Assembly (NCBI RefSeq): GCF_029626235.1
Contig: NZ_JARUBO010000005.1
Coordinates: forward strand, 3,256,501 to 3,320,500
Reading direction: 5' to 3'
Origin: Micromonospora sp. WMMD1120
GTDB lineage: Bacteria; Actinomycetota; Actinomycetes; Mycobacteriales; Micromonosporaceae
DNA: 64,000 nucleotides
In this document: positions 44,423 to 53,439 of the stretch, in pieces
Layout: every line of letters begins with the position of its first letter
Position numbering within the stretch: position 1 is the first letter of the stretch
Translations under genes and position numbers: made by a program
The notes under the pieces: generated by a model
Database searches by the model: none
What the model saw: only the letters and a program-made list of their open reading frames with translations
What the model was told of the DNA's origin: nothing

Positions 44423-45135
44423 TTGCCGGCCGCCGCCACGGCCGCGGTGAGGCCCTGCGGGGTGCGGTCGGCGAGCGGTTCACCGTTGACCAGGATGGTC
44501 GGGGTGCCGGTCACGTCGCTGCGGCTGGCCTCTTCGGTGACGTGCTCGGTCCACGTCAGGTACGTGCCGTCCTTGACGCAGCCGGCGAACGAGGCCCGGT
44601 CGAGCCCCACCCCGACGCCGATGTCGATCAGCTCGTCGTTGCTGAGCCCGGCGCTGCCCTCGGGCGGTTGCTTGGCGAAGAGCGCCGAGGCGTACTCGCG
44701 GAACTTGCCCCCGGCCGCCGCGCACCCGGACGCGGCCGAGGACCGGGTCGAGTATTCGGTGGTGGAGAAGCGGTTGAGGTACGCGACCGGGTGGTAGACC
44801 ACCTTCGCCTTGTTCTCGGCCGCCAACTGGGTGAGCGTCGCCCCGCTGGACTGCTCGAACTGGTTGCAGGCCGGGCAGAGGAAGTCCTCGTAGACGTCGA
44901 CGGTGACCGGCCCGCCACCGGTGACGATGCCGGTGCCGTCGGCGTTCGCGCCGGGCGGGGTGGTGAAGGTGTCCGAACGCTGGCCGGACCAGACGGCCCA
45001 GCCGACGACCCCGGCGACGACCAGGACGACGACCGCCGCTGCGGAGACCCAGATCGTGCGCCGACGCCGCCGCTCGCGGGCGAGTTGCTCGCGGACCACG
45101 CGGGCGGCGTCCCGCCGCCCCTTGCGACTACTCAT
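44419..45135 (-). CDS. Membrane-anchored DsbA-like thiol-disulfide oxidoreductase
   Basis: A 238-residue protein with one N-terminal helix (TIWVSAAAVVVLVVAGVVGWAVW) and an extracytoplasmic thioredoxin fold. The active site is CPAC in VYEDFLCPACNQFEQ near residue 82; the cis-Pro loop is in VTGTPTILVNGEP. Two more cysteines (SGCAAAGG, FAGCVKDG) may form a structural disulfide. The start ATG 45135 overlaps the MauE gene end by 8 bases; the frame extends to 45327 only as overlap. It probably receives or donates electrons through the MauE-like protein upstream. Confidence 0.88.
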   Translation of the reverse strand: MSSRKGRRDAARVVREQLARERRRRRTIWVSAAAVVVLVVAGVVGWAVWSGQRSDTFTTPPGANADGTGIVTGGGPVTVDVYEDFLCPACNQFEQSSGATLTQLAAENKAKVVYHPVAYLNRFSTTEYSTRSSAASGCAAAGGKFREYASALFAKQPPEGSAGLSNDELIDIGVGVGLDRASFAGCVKDGTYLTWTEHVTEEASRSDVTGTPTILVNGEPLADRTPQGLTAAVAAAGK

Positions 45136-45652
45136 CCTCGTCCTCCACCACGGGTTCGCCGGACAACCAGCCGTCCACCGATACCGGCGTACGCGGCCAG
45201 ACCAGCAGGAATCCGGCCAGCACCAAGAATCCCAGGTCCCGGAGGATCTCCGGGAGGTAACTGGGCGCCTGCCCCTCGGCGAGCTGCCCGCCGCTGCCGA
45301 AACAGCCGCAGTCGATGGCCAGCCCACGTGCCCAGGCCGAGGCGATCCCGACGACGAAGACCACCAGCAGCGCGGCGGACACCCCGGCGACGAGCCGGGT
45401 GGCCAGCCCTGCCAGCAGCAGCACGCCCAACGCCAGCTCGACGAAGGGCAGCGCCGCCCCGAGCACAGTCGCCACGTCGTACGGCAGCACCTGGTAGGCG
45501 TTGACAGCTCGCCCGGACGCGGCCAGGTCGCCGACCTTCGACGCGCCGGCGACCAGCCAGACGGCGGCGAGGCCGAGGCGGGCGGCGACGCCGAGCCAGG
45601 GCCGGACGACGGGCCACCGGCCGAGCCGGTCGGAAGGTGCGGTCACGCTCAT
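45128..45652 (-). CDS. MauE/DoxX-like membrane protein
   Basis: A 174-residue four-helix membrane protein of the MauE/DoxX group. The extracytoplasmic CGCFG motif (LAIDCGCFGSG, about residue 110) is the redox-active dithiol typical of MauE-like proteins, which reduce or oxidise thioredoxin-fold partners across the membrane. The adjacent, overlapping DsbA-like gene is the clear partner. The acidic C-terminus (VVEDEDE) is cytoplasmic. Confidence 0.87.
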   Translation of the reverse strand: MSVTAPSDRLGRWPVVRPWLGVAARLGLAAVWLVAGASKVGDLAASGRAVNAYQVLPYDVATVLGAALPFVELALGVLLLAGLATRLVAGVSAALLVVFVVGIASAWARGLAIDCGCFGSGGQLAEGQAPSYLPEILRDLGFLVLAGFLLVWPRTPVSVDGWLSGEPVVEDEDE

Positions 45653-45684
45653 TTGTCGTCCCGTCCGGGCCGGAAGTTCCGGGG

Positions 45685-46275
45685 TCAGCCGGTCAGGGCG
45701 TCGCCGACCGCCTCGACCAGCTCGTCGCGGGCCCGGGCGACCCGGGACCGGATGGTGCCCACCGGCACCCCCTCGACGGCGGCGGCCTCGGCGTACGACA
45801 GCCCGAGCAGTTGGGTGAGCACGAACGCGGCGCGGCGCTCGGCGCTGAGCCGGCGGACCAGGTCGCGGGCGCCGAGCTGACCGGCCGGGTCCGGGTGCGG
45901 GCGGTCGGTGTACGCGTTCGCGGCCAGGCGGGCGTCGAGCCGCCGCCGGCGGACCACGGTGCGGAGGTGGTCGGCGCAGGTTCGCCGGGCGATGCCGAGC
46001 AGCCAGGTGCGGGCGCTGGAGCGCCCCTCGAACGTGGGCAGCGCCCGGAACGCCCGCAGGTAGGTCTCCTGGGTCAGGTCGTCGGCGCTGTCCTGGTCGA
46101 CGAGGGCGGCGGCGAACCGCCAGACCTCGGCCTGGGTCAGCCGGACGAACGCCGCCTGGGCGACCGGGTCACCGTCGCGGGCGCTCAGCGCCCAGTCGGT
46201 CGCCGGGTCCCGGGCGACGTCGCCGACATTCTCGGCCGGACCGGCGGCGGCGTTGTCACGCGGGACAGGGATCAC
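45685..46275 (-). CDS. sigC: ECF RNA polymerase sigma factor, SigC-type
   Basis: A 196-residue ECF sigma factor. Region 2 covers about residues 40-105 (DDLTQETYLRAFRALPTFEGRSSARTWLLGIARRTCADHLR) and region 4 about 130-190 (LSAERRAAFVLTQLLGLSYAEAAAVEGVPVGTIRSRVARARDEL). No anti-sigma gene lies next to it, as for mycobacterial SigC, which has been linked to copper acquisition. It heads the leftward MauE-DsbA-membrane protein genes and is divergent from copCD. The start is GTG 46275, with TAGCCT (minus strand) ending 8 bases before it. Confidence 0.88.
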   Translation of the reverse strand: MIPVPRDNAAAGPAENVGDVARDPATDWALSARDGDPVAQAAFVRLTQAEVWRFAAALVDQDSADDLTQETYLRAFRALPTFEGRSSARTWLLGIARRTCADHLRTVVRRRRLDARLAANAYTDRPHPDPAGQLGARDLVRRLSAERRAAFVLTQLLGLSYAEAAAVEGVPVGTIRSRVARARDELVEAVGDALTG

Positions 46276-46446
46276 GACACACCAGGCTACGCGGCGGACG
46301 GCCGGGCGTCAGGGTCGTTGGTCCTCAGATGGTCTGCGCCACGTCGGGAACTTTTCCCCGCCGCCGGCCGACTAACGCTGCATGACGTGGGACCACGGAC
46401 GCGATGATCCGCCTCGGGTCGCCGGAAGGGACACCCATCGGCGACC

Positions 46447-48114
46447 ATGGCCGGCATGATTGTCGCCCCCCGCCGTTGGGCCGCCCGGCTGGCCGCGGCC
46501 GCCGGCCTCCTGGTCACCGTCGTCGCCCTGCTGATCGCGCCAGCAACCCCGGCCAGCGCCCACGCGGTGCTGGAGAGCACCAGCCCGGCCGCCTCGTCGG
46601 TGGTGCCGAGCGGGCCCTCCGAGGTGGTCCTGACGTTCAGCGAGTCGGTCCGCAAGGTGCCCGACAAGATCAGGATCATCGCGCCGGACGGCTCCCGTGC
46701 CGACCGGGGCGAGCCGGCCTTCGACGGCGGGGTGGTCCGCATTCCGGTCGACCCGGGCGGCGGGCGCGGCACCTACCTGGTCAGCTTCCGGGTGATCTCC
46801 GCCGACAGTCACCCGGTCTCCGGGGCCTTCACCTACTCGGTCGGCGCGCCCTCGACGCCTCCCGTCGACTCCGGCTCGGACAGCCGGGCCAACCCGGTCG
46901 TCGGCAACGCGGTGAAGGTGGCCCGCTTCCTCGGCTACGCCGGCCTGGTGCTGCTGATCGGGCCGGCGCTGGTGCTCGCCGCGCTCTGGCCGCGGCGGCT
47001 CTCCCGGCGGGGGCCGACCCGACTGGCCTGGGCCGGCCTGGGCCTGGTGGCCTTCGCCACCCTCGCCGACCTGTGGTTGCAGGTGCCCTACACGGCCGGC
47101 GGCGGTCTCTTCGATGTCACCGGCGAGGGGTTCGGCACGGTGTTCGGCAGCGCCTTCGGCGCCGCCCACCTGGTCCGCCTCGGCCTGCTGGCGGCGTCGG
47201 CCTTCCTGCTGCGGCCCATACTCGCGCGACCCGCGGGCCGGGCCGACGCGATCATCCTGGCCATCCTCGGTGGCGCGGCCCTGTTCACCTGGCCGCTGGC
47301 CGGGCACCCGGCGGCCTCCCCGGCGCCGGCGGTCTCCGTGGTGGTCGACGCGGTCCACCTGGGCAGCATGGCCGTCTGGTTGGGTGGTCTGCTCATGCTC
47401 GCCGTCTTCCTGCTGCGGCAGGCCGACGAGCGCGAGTTGGGCGCGATCCTGCCGATCTGGTCCCGCTGGGCTGCGCTCGCCGTCTCGGCGCTGCTGCTCG
47501 CCGGCACCGTACAGGCCCTGATCGAGGTGGCCACCCCGAAGGCGCTGGTCGAGACCACGTACGGGCGGCTGCTGCTCGCCAAGATCGGGCTGTTCGCGCT
47601 GGTCATCGTCGTGGCCGCGTACTCCCGGCACCTGGTGCGCAGCCGGATCGCCGAGCAGCGCCCGGCGCCGGTGCGCCGGGCGGTCTGGGCGGAGTTGGCG
47701 GTGACCGTGGTGGTGCTGGGCCTGTCCGCCACGCTGGTGCAGACCACGCCAGCGCGGACCGCGGTGGCCGGGCCGTCCGGCGGCGTCGAGGCCGGCCTGT
47801 TCTCCACCACCCTGTCCAGCTCGCTGTTCAGCATGCAGATCGAGCTGAGCCCGGCCGAGCGGGGCAACAACTCGGTGCACCTCTACGCCTACAGCAAGGA
47901 CAATCTGCCGCTGCCGGTGAAGGAGTGGAAGGCCACCGCCGCGCTGCCCTCGGCCGGAATCGAGCCGATCGACGTCCCGCTGCTGCCGCTGACCGACAAC
48001 CACGCCTACGGCGACGTCAGCCTGCCGGCCGCCGGTGACTGGCAGATCAAGATCACCGCCCGCACCACCGACATCGACCAGGCCACGGTGACCGCCACCG
48101 TGCCCATCCGTTAG
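46447..48114 (+). CDS. CopC-CopD fusion copper protein (YcnJ-like)
   Basis: A 555-residue copper import or resistance protein. The signal peptide ends ATPASAHAVLESTSPA, leaving a mature N-terminal His, the copper ligand of the CopC domain (about 38-135), with further ligands in VISADSHPVSG. About eight helices (150-410) form the CopD domain. A C-terminal extracytoplasmic beta domain (about 430-555) follows. ATG 46447 and ATG 46456 are both possible. GGAACTTTTCC at 46347 in the divergent gap resembles an ECF-type -35 (GGAAC), so SigC control is possible. ycnI follows after 17 bases. Confidence 0.88.
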   Translation: MAGMIVAPRRWAARLAAAAGLLVTVVALLIAPATPASAHAVLESTSPAASSVVPSGPSEVVLTFSESVRKVPDKIRIIAPDGSRADRGEPAFDGGVVRIPVDPGGGRGTYLVSFRVISADSHPVSGAFTYSVGAPSTPPVDSGSDSRANPVVGNAVKVARFLGYAGLVLLIGPALVLAALWPRRLSRRGPTRLAWAGLGLVAFATLADLWLQVPYTAGGGLFDVTGEGFGTVFGSAFGAAHLVRLGLLAASAFLLRPILARPAGRADAIILAILGGAALFTWPLAGHPAASPAPAVSVVVDAVHLGSMAVWLGGLLMLAVFLLRQADERELGAILPIWSRWAALAVSALLLAGTVQALIEVATPKALVETTYGRLLLAKIGLFALVIVVAAYSRHLVRSRIAEQRPAPVRRAVWAELAVTVVVLGLSATLVQTTPARTAVAGPSGGVEAGLFSTTLSSSLFSMQIELSPAERGNNSVHLYAYSKDNLPLPVKEWKATAALPSAGIEPIDVPLLPLTDNHAYGDVSLPAAGDWQIKITARTTDIDQATVTATVPIR

Positions 48115-48131
48115 AGAGGTCCGCGACACCC

Positions 48132-48866
48132 ATGACCCGACTCCGGCGTACCGCAACCGCCGCTGCCGCCCTGGCGTTCACCGCCGCCGCCACCGCTGTG
48201 CTCGGCTTCGCCGGACCGGCGTCCGCCCACGTCACAGTCAACCCGAAGGAGGCGACCCAGGGCGGCTACGCCCGGGTGGCGTTCCGGGTGCCCAACGAGA
48301 GCGACAGCGCGTCCACGGTGAAGCTCGAGGTGGTGCTCCCGGAGAACGCGCCGGTCGGTTCGGTGTCGACGATGCCGGTACCGGGCTGGACGGTGGCCGT
48401 GGAGAAGCGCAAGGTCGACCCGCCGATCGAGGTGCACGGCAGCCCGATCACCGAGGCGGTGTCGAAGCTCACCTGGACCGCGTCCGCGGACGCGGGGGTG
48501 AAGCCGGGTCAGTTCCAGGAGTTCCCCGTCTCGATGGGGCCGCTGCCCACCGTCGATTCGATGATCTTCAAGACCCTCCAGACCTACTCGGACGGCAACA
48601 TCTCGCGCTGGATCGAGGAGCCGGCGCCGGGCGGCGAGGAGCCGGACCACCCGGCCCCGGTGCTCACCCTCGCCGCCGCCGCTCCGGCCGGTTCGGCCAC
48701 GCCGAGCGCCGCCGCCGTCGCGGCCCCGGACGACGACGATGACGACGAGGGCAACGGCCTCGCTGTCGGCCTCGGCGTGGCCGGTCTGGTCGCCGGTCTG
48801 GCCGGTCTGGCGCTGGGTGGGCTGGCGTTCACGCGGACCCGGCGGGAGCCGACCGCCACGTCCTGA
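48132..48866 (+). CDS. YcnI-family (DUF1775) copper-binding membrane protein
   Basis: A 244-residue exported protein. After a signal peptide cleaved at PASA the mature protein starts HVTVNPKEATQGGYARV, matching the mono-histidine copper brace of YcnI. The DUF1775 beta-sandwich covers about residues 34-165 with LEVVLPENAPVGSVSTMPVPG. A Pro/Ala and Asp-rich linker (DDDDDDEGNG) leads to one C-terminal helix. It is coupled to copCD, as in Bacillus ycnJ-ycnI, as chaperone or metallochaperone for the importer. Confidence 0.88.
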   Translation: MTRLRRTATAAAALAFTAAATAVLGFAGPASAHVTVNPKEATQGGYARVAFRVPNESDSASTVKLEVVLPENAPVGSVSTMPVPGWTVAVEKRKVDPPIEVHGSPITEAVSKLTWTASADAGVKPGQFQEFPVSMGPLPTVDSMIFKTLQTYSDGNISRWIEEPAPGGEEPDHPAPVLTLAAAAPAGSATPSAAAVAAPDDDDDDEGNGLAVGLGVAGLVAGLAGLALGGLAFTRTRREPTATS

Positions 48867-48879
48867 CCCCGTAGCGACC

Positions 48880-48912
48880 CGCTGGCCCGCCGGAGCATCC
48901 GGCGGGCCAGCG
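48880..48912 (+). terminator. Strong hairpin after ycnI
   Basis: Perfect 14-base stem (48880-48893 with 48899-48912) around AGCAT, followed by TGCTTTCC, starting 13 bases after the stop. This is the clear end of the copCD-ycnI transcript. Confidence 0.75.
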
Positions 48913-49017
48913 TGCTTTCCGCAGTCGAATGCTGCCGTGCCGTGGATATCCCCTGATCAGACGGTGTACGTCGGTAAGGTCGGCCGGGTGTTCGGCTACG
49001 AGAGGGGGACGGTGCGG

Positions 49018-49560
49018 ATGCGTTTCGCGCGGGTGATCACCGGAGTGCTGCTGTTGGTGGTGGGGGTTCCGGCGCTGTTCGCCGGTGGTGCGGACCTGAT
49101 CCTGGACCTACGCGCCGAGTTGCGGGCGGCGTGGACGGGCCTGGCCACCTGGGCGCTGCTCGCCGTCGGCGTGCTGCTGGTGGTGTGCGCGGCGCTGCTG
49201 CTCCTGCGCCCGTTGCGTCCGCGTGAAGTGATCTTCGTGGTCGAGCCGGACCAGGTGCCGGTGCTCGCCGGGCGGCTCGGGGTCAGCTCGCTGAGCGGCC
49301 TGGGTGCGCGGGACGCGGGGACGCCCCCGCCGTTGCCGGAAGCCCGGCAGCTCGCCCCGGTCGGCTCGGGCGCGGCGGAGCGGCAGCTTTCCGCGATCGG
49401 CGCGGAACCGGCGCGGCCGGCCACCCTCGCCGACCTGAACGAGCAGGGGCGGCTGCCCCGCCCACCGGACGTGGCGCTGAATCTCGCCTGGCCGCCGGCC
49501 CCTGTCGACGAGGTTACGGCGCGACCGGTGCGGGTCAGTCCACCGACGGACAGCGCCTGA
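49018..49560 (+). CDS. Hypothetical two-helix membrane protein
   Basis: A 180-residue protein with two N-terminal helices (VITGVLLLVVGVPALFAGG and TWALLAVGVLLVVCAALLLL), a short basic loop, then a 110-residue soluble Pro/Ala-rich region, probably cytoplasmic. AGAGGGGG lies 10 bases before ATG 49018; upstream frame is not needed. No known domain was recognised. It lies between the copper operon terminator and the convergent GT87 gene, so it appears to be a single-gene unit. Confidence 0.6.
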   Translation: MRFARVITGVLLLVVGVPALFAGGADLILDLRAELRAAWTGLATWALLAVGVLLVVCAALLLLRPLRPREVIFVVEPDQVPVLAGRLGVSSLSGLGARDAGTPPPLPEARQLAPVGSGAAERQLSAIGAEPARPATLADLNEQGRLPRPPDVALNLAWPPAPVDEVTARPVRVSPPTDSA

Positions 49561-49654
49561 ACGGCGAGCGGCCCTCCGCGCTGCCGACGTGGAGGGCCAC
49601 CCTCACCGGGGGAGCGGTGCTAACCGAGCGACGCGTGAGGTAGACGCGACGAGG

Positions 49655-50938
49655 TTAACCGCTTTGGTGGCTAGTCGACAGGTCCGTCCATTTGGTGCGA
49701 TTTTCGGCAGGCTGCTCCGCTCGGATGGGCAGGGCCACGAGCAGCAGCAGGCTCAGCAGGACGTAACTGTTCTGGAGGACGAAGTCCACCGGATCGTGGG
49801 TGTGGATCGGACCCGCGCCCCACTTCTGGAACGTCACCACGCCGTACACGATCACCGCCGTGGTGACCAGCGCGAGCGCCGCCAACCACCACCGTCGGCG
49901 TCCCTCCTCCGGGCGGTCGGCGCGCAACGCCCCGTCGACGAGCAGCACCACCGCCGGCACGAACCAGTAGATGTGGTGGGTCCAGGTGATCGGGCTGGCC
50001 AGCGCGCCCACCAGCCCGGTCAGCGTCAGGCCGGTCAACGCGTCACCGGCCCGCGCCGCCCGGACGGCCCGCCACAGCCCGTAACCGGCGACGACGGCGA
50101 CCACCAGCAGCCACAGCAACCGGTCCGGCCGGTCCGGTTCGGTGAAGCGGCTGAGCAGGCCGAACAGCGACTGGTTACCGACGATGTCGGTGCGCCCGAC
50201 CCGCTCGGTGGTCCACAACTCCTGGGTCCAGAACCGCCACGAGTCGTGCGGAGCGATCGCCGCCGCGAGCAGTGTCGCCGCCGCCGCGGTGGCGCTCGCC
50301 ACCGCCGCGGCCCGCCACCGCCGCGTCGCCAGCAGGTACACGATGAAGATGCCGGGGAAGAGCTTGAGCGCCGTCGCCAGGCCCACGCCCACCCCCGCCC
50401 AGCGTCGGGCCTGCGGTACGGCGAACAGCAGGTCGGCGAGGATCAGCACGACGAGCAGCATGTTGATCTGGCCGAAGGTGATCGTCTCGCGGATGCTCTC
50501 CACCGCCAGCACCAGCAGCACGGCGGCGGTCAGTGTGAACGTCCGGGGCAGGTCGTGCCGGGCGATCACCGGGTTCACCAGCCAGCGGGTGGTCAGCACC
50601 ACGGCCAGCACGGTCAGCACCGTGAAGATCGTCACGGTGGCGCCCAGCCGCAGCAGGCCGAACGGCCACAGCAGCATTGCGCTGAACGGCGGGTAGGTGA
50701 AGTACAGCTCGCCCTGCACCCGGTCCGGCTGAACGTAGTCGTAGAGCGGGTGGCCGACGCGCCACCAGTCCATCGCCGACATGTAGATCTTGAGGTCGAA
50801 GAAGTTGTGCGCCAGGTTGGGCAGGTAGAGCGCGGGCAGTACGGCGACGAGCGCCACCACCGCGACCAGGCGACGGACCGTACGGCCGCCGGGATCGTCT
50901 TCGGTGACGGCGGGCGGTGCGACGGGTTCTGCTGGCAC
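49655..50938 (-). CDS. GT87 (DUF2029) polyprenol-phosphate-mannose mannosyltransferase
   Basis: A 427-residue GT-C type membrane glycosyltransferase with about 10 helices. The catalytic first outer loop carries LAHNFFDLKIYMSAMDWW, with the conserved Asp after the first helix. YFTYPPFSAMLLWPFGLL is typical of GT87, the family of PimE and other alpha-1,2-mannosyltransferases of lipomannan and PIM synthesis. An in-frame Pro/Ala-rich N-terminus is cytoplasmic. The gene is convergent with the small membrane-protein gene and divergent from orn. Confidence 0.85.
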   Translation of the reverse strand: MPAEPVAPPAVTEDDPGGRTVRRLVAVVALVAVLPALYLPNLAHNFFDLKIYMSAMDWWRVGHPLYDYVQPDRVQGELYFTYPPFSAMLLWPFGLLRLGATVTIFTVLTVLAVVLTTRWLVNPVIARHDLPRTFTLTAAVLLVLAVESIRETITFGQINMLLVVLILADLLFAVPQARRWAGVGVGLATALKLFPGIFIVYLLATRRWRAAAVASATAAAATLLAAAIAPHDSWRFWTQELWTTERVGRTDIVGNQSLFGLLSRFTEPDRPDRLLWLLVVAVVAGYGLWRAVRAARAGDALTGLTLTGLVGALASPITWTHHIYWFVPAVVLLVDGALRADRPEEGRRRWWLAALALVTTAVIVYGVVTFQKWGAGPIHTHDPVDFVLQNSYVLLSLLLLVALPIRAEQPAENRTKWTDLSTSHQSG

Positions 50939-50998
50939 AGCGAAACCCTAGCGGTCCGGTCCGCCGAGAGCGCGCAGCCGCAGGGCGTGGGCTGCGCG

Positions 50999-51004
50999 TA
51001 GGCT
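50999..51004 (+). promoter_or_regulatory. -10 box TAGGCT, leaderless orn
   Basis: TAGGCT with exactly 6 bases to the GTG at 51011. Confidence 0.55.
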
Positions 51005-51010
51005 GTCGCC

Positions 51011-51601
51011 GTGGCTGATCTTCTCGTCTGGATCGACTGTGAGATGACCGGGTTGGACCTCGGCAGGGACAAACTGATCGAGGTCGCGGCACTGGTCACC
51101 GATCCCGACCTCAACGTTCTTGGTGACGGCGTCGACGTGGTGATCCACGCCGACGAGCTGGCGCTGGAGGCGATGCCGGAGGTCGTCCAGACGATGCACG
51201 CCAGGTCCGGCCTGACCGAGGAGGTCCGTCGCTCGACGGTCACCCTCGCCGAGGCCGAGGACCTGGTCCTGGACTACGTCCGTACCTTCGTGAAGGAACC
51301 GCGGACGGCGCCGCTGTGCGGCAACTCGATCGCCACCGACCGGGGCTTCATCGCCCGCGACATGCCCCGCCTCGACGCGCACCTGCACTACCGGATGATC
51401 GACGTGTCGTCGATCAAGGAGCTGTGCCGTCGCTGGTACCCGCGGGTGTACTTCGGCCAGCCGCAGAAGGGCCTCGCGCACCGGGCGCTCGCCGACATCC
51501 GGGAGAGCATCCGGGAGTTGGAGTACTACCGGCGCACCGTTTTCGTCCCGCTGCCCGGCCCGGACGTGGACACCGCCAAGGCCATCGCCGCCGAACTCTG
51601 A
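51011..51601 (+). CDS. orn: Oligoribonuclease
   Basis: A 3'-5' exoribonuclease of the DEDDh family that degrades 2-5-mers, including pGpG. The 196 residues contain [14 protein letters not shown] (Asp, Glu), [11 protein letters not shown] (Asp) and [15 protein letters not shown] (His, Asp). Essential in many bacteria. The GTG start is fixed by the leaderless promoter. tRNA-His follows 106 bases downstream. Confidence 0.97.
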   Translation: MADLLVWIDCEMTGLDLGRDKLIEVAALVTDPDLNVLGDGVDVVIHADELALEAMPEVVQTMHARSGLTEEVRRSTVTLAEAEDLVLDYVRTFVKEPRTAPLCGNSIATDRGFIARDMPRLDAHLHYRMIDVSSIKELCRRWYPRVYFGQPQKGLAHRALADIRESIRELEYYRRTVFVPLPGPDVDTAKAIAAEL

Positions 51602-51706
51602 GGCCGCCGCGCGCCCGCCGGCAACCCGCTGGACGTGCCCGGCCGGGGTGTGGCTATTATTGGTCCGCACCCAGCCCGGGGCGACTCACCGGGTGACGGC
51701 GGCATG

Positions 51707-51782
51707 GTGGCTGTAGCTCAGTTGGCAGAGCACCGGGTTGTGGTCCCGGTTGTCGTGGGTTCAATTCCCATCAGTCACCCCA
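51707..51782 (+). tRNA. tRNA-His (GUG)
   Basis: Acceptor stem GTGGCTG pairs with CAGTCAC. Anticodon stem CCGGG/CCCGG holds loop TTGTGGT, anticodon GUG. The base before the 5' end (G at 51706) can be the extra G-1 pairing with C73, the hallmark of tRNA-His. CCA is encoded (51780-51782). Confidence 0.96.
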
Positions 51783-51785
51783 GCG

Positions 51786-51811
51786 CAGGCCCCCTCTCCG
51801 GAGGGGGCCTG
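51786..51811 (+). terminator. tRNA-His terminator
   Basis: Perfect 11-base stem (51786-51796 with 51801-51811), TCCG tetraloop, then CTGTTTGTG. It starts 4 bases after the tRNA CCA. Confidence 0.85.
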
Positions 51812-51904
51812 CTGTTTGTGCGCCCCTTCCGGCCGCCTTCCAGAAAACCGGGGCATCCGATCGAGCTGGATGCCGCGGTTTCCTGAATATCGAGTCGATC
51901 TCGC

Positions 51905-53194
51905 TCAGGCGGTCGGCGTCGGGGACGGGGTGCCGGCGCCGTCCGGTGTCGCCGGGGCGTCCGGGTCGGCCGGCGGCTCGTACGGCAGGGCGCTGCCCTT
52001 GACGTACTCGTCCCAGCTCATGTTCCAGTCGGTCCAGCCGTTGCCGTTCTGAAGCTTGCGCTCGGTCCCCTTGACCGTGATCGGGTCACCGATCTGGGTG
52101 TTCTTGAAGAGCCAGTCGCCGTTGGCCATCGACACGTTCACGCAACCGTGCGAGACGTTCACGCTGCCCTGCTGCCCCTCCGACCAGGGCGCGGCGTGGA
52201 TGAACTCGCCGCCCCAGGTCAGCCGCTGCGCGAAGTCAATCTTGGTGCGGTAGCCCTCCTCCGGGCCCAACTCCTCGAACGTGTCGAAGACCGTCTTGCG
52301 CAGCTTCTCGATCACCACCATCGTGCCGCTGGACGACGGGGTGCTCTTCTTGCCCAGGCTGACCGGGATGGTCTTGATCACCGCGCCGTCGCGGGTCACC
52401 GTCATCCGCTTGGTCTTGTTGTCCACCGTCATGAGCAGGGCGGAACCGATCTTGATGTCCACCGAGAGGTCGGCGCGGCCGTACCACCCGTTGCCCATCG
52501 GCAGACCGCCGGCCTGTACCCGGTAGGAGACCTTGCTGCCGCTCTTCCAGAACTCCTTCGGCCGGTAGCGGATCTCGGTGGGGCTGACCCAGTGCCAGAT
52601 CCCCTCCTGCGCCGGGGTCGAGGTGACGGTCATCCGCCGCTGCACGTCGTCGCGGTAGTCCTCCGGGATGTTCCGGCTGAACTTGACGATCAGCGGCATG
52701 CCCACGCCGACCACCTGGTTGTCGCCGAGGAAGCTGCTCACGCGTACCTGATTGGCGGGCTTGGCCATCGTGGTGAAGGTGCTCGTCGCGGTGGCCGGAC
52801 GCCCGTCGTCGCCGGTCGCCGTCACCGTCGCCGTGTAGCTGGTGCCGTACTCCAGGGCGCCGGCCGGCAGCCAGGACCTGCCGTCCGGGGCGAGCGTGCC
52901 CTGCACCGCCTTGCCGGCCGCGTCCTTCAGCTCGACGGCGGTCTCCGTGGCGTCCTTGGTGGTGAAGGTGATGCCGGTGGAGGCGGGCACGTCCTTGGCG
53001 TCGGCGGCCGGCTCGCTGATCGTCGCCGTCGCCTTCGGCGCCTTGTCCTCGGCGCCGCCCTGCCACGAGGACGGCTTGCCGGCGTCGCCGTCGGTGCAGG
53101 CGGAGGTGAAGGCCAGCGCCACGGCGAGAAGACCCGCCGCCAACACGCGGCGTCGCCCACCGGGTCTGATCAGCTGGTCCTGGCTAGCTCGCAT
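51905..53194 (-). CDS. Lipoprotein L,D-transpeptidase, copy 1
   Basis: A 429-residue cell-wall enzyme that makes 3-3 cross-links in peptidoglycan. The signal peptide has lipobox TSAC (LAFTSAC). Two Ig-like domains follow (about 45-145 and 150-260), then the YkuD catalytic domain with HAAPWSEGQQGSVNVSHGC and SHGCVNVS, where Cys is the nucleophile and the two His complete the site. The C-terminus is a Pro/Asp-rich tail. The architecture matches mycobacterial LdtMt2/LppS-type proteins. The start is ATG 53194; the long upstream open frame is antisense-type overlap with copy 2. Confidence 0.93.
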   Translation of the reverse strand: MRASQDQLIRPGGRRRVLAAGLLAVALAFTSACTDGDAGKPSSWQGGAEDKAPKATATISEPAADAKDVPASTGITFTTKDATETAVELKDAAGKAVQGTLAPDGRSWLPAGALEYGTSYTATVTATGDDGRPATATSTFTTMAKPANQVRVSSFLGDNQVVGVGMPLIVKFSRNIPEDYRDDVQRRMTVTSTPAQEGIWHWVSPTEIRYRPKEFWKSGSKVSYRVQAGGLPMGNGWYGRADLSVDIKIGSALLMTVDNKTKRMTVTRDGAVIKTIPVSLGKKSTPSSSGTMVVIEKLRKTVFDTFEELGPEEGYRTKIDFAQRLTWGGEFIHAAPWSEGQQGSVNVSHGCVNVSMANGDWLFKNTQIGDPITVKGTERKLQNGNGWTDWNMSWDEYVKGSALPYEPPADPDAPATPDGAGTPSPTPTA

Positions 53195-53439
53195 GATTCC
53201 CTCACAGTCGTGGTCGCTGCCCCATCGTCCTACTGACGTGCCAGAGCCGGCCCCGGTTGCTCGAGGTGAAAGGAAACACGCCACCAATAGTGCCCGAATT
53301 CTGCTACTATCCGGCGTTTCGTGAATCTGGCTCGTCTCCGTACCCGGCCTTCCGGGGTAGCCGCGCCGTCGTCGCGGCGGGAGTGCAACGGTACGCGCCG
53401 GCCCGGCCGTTGGGCAGGGCCGGCGCGACGGTTGCGGAC

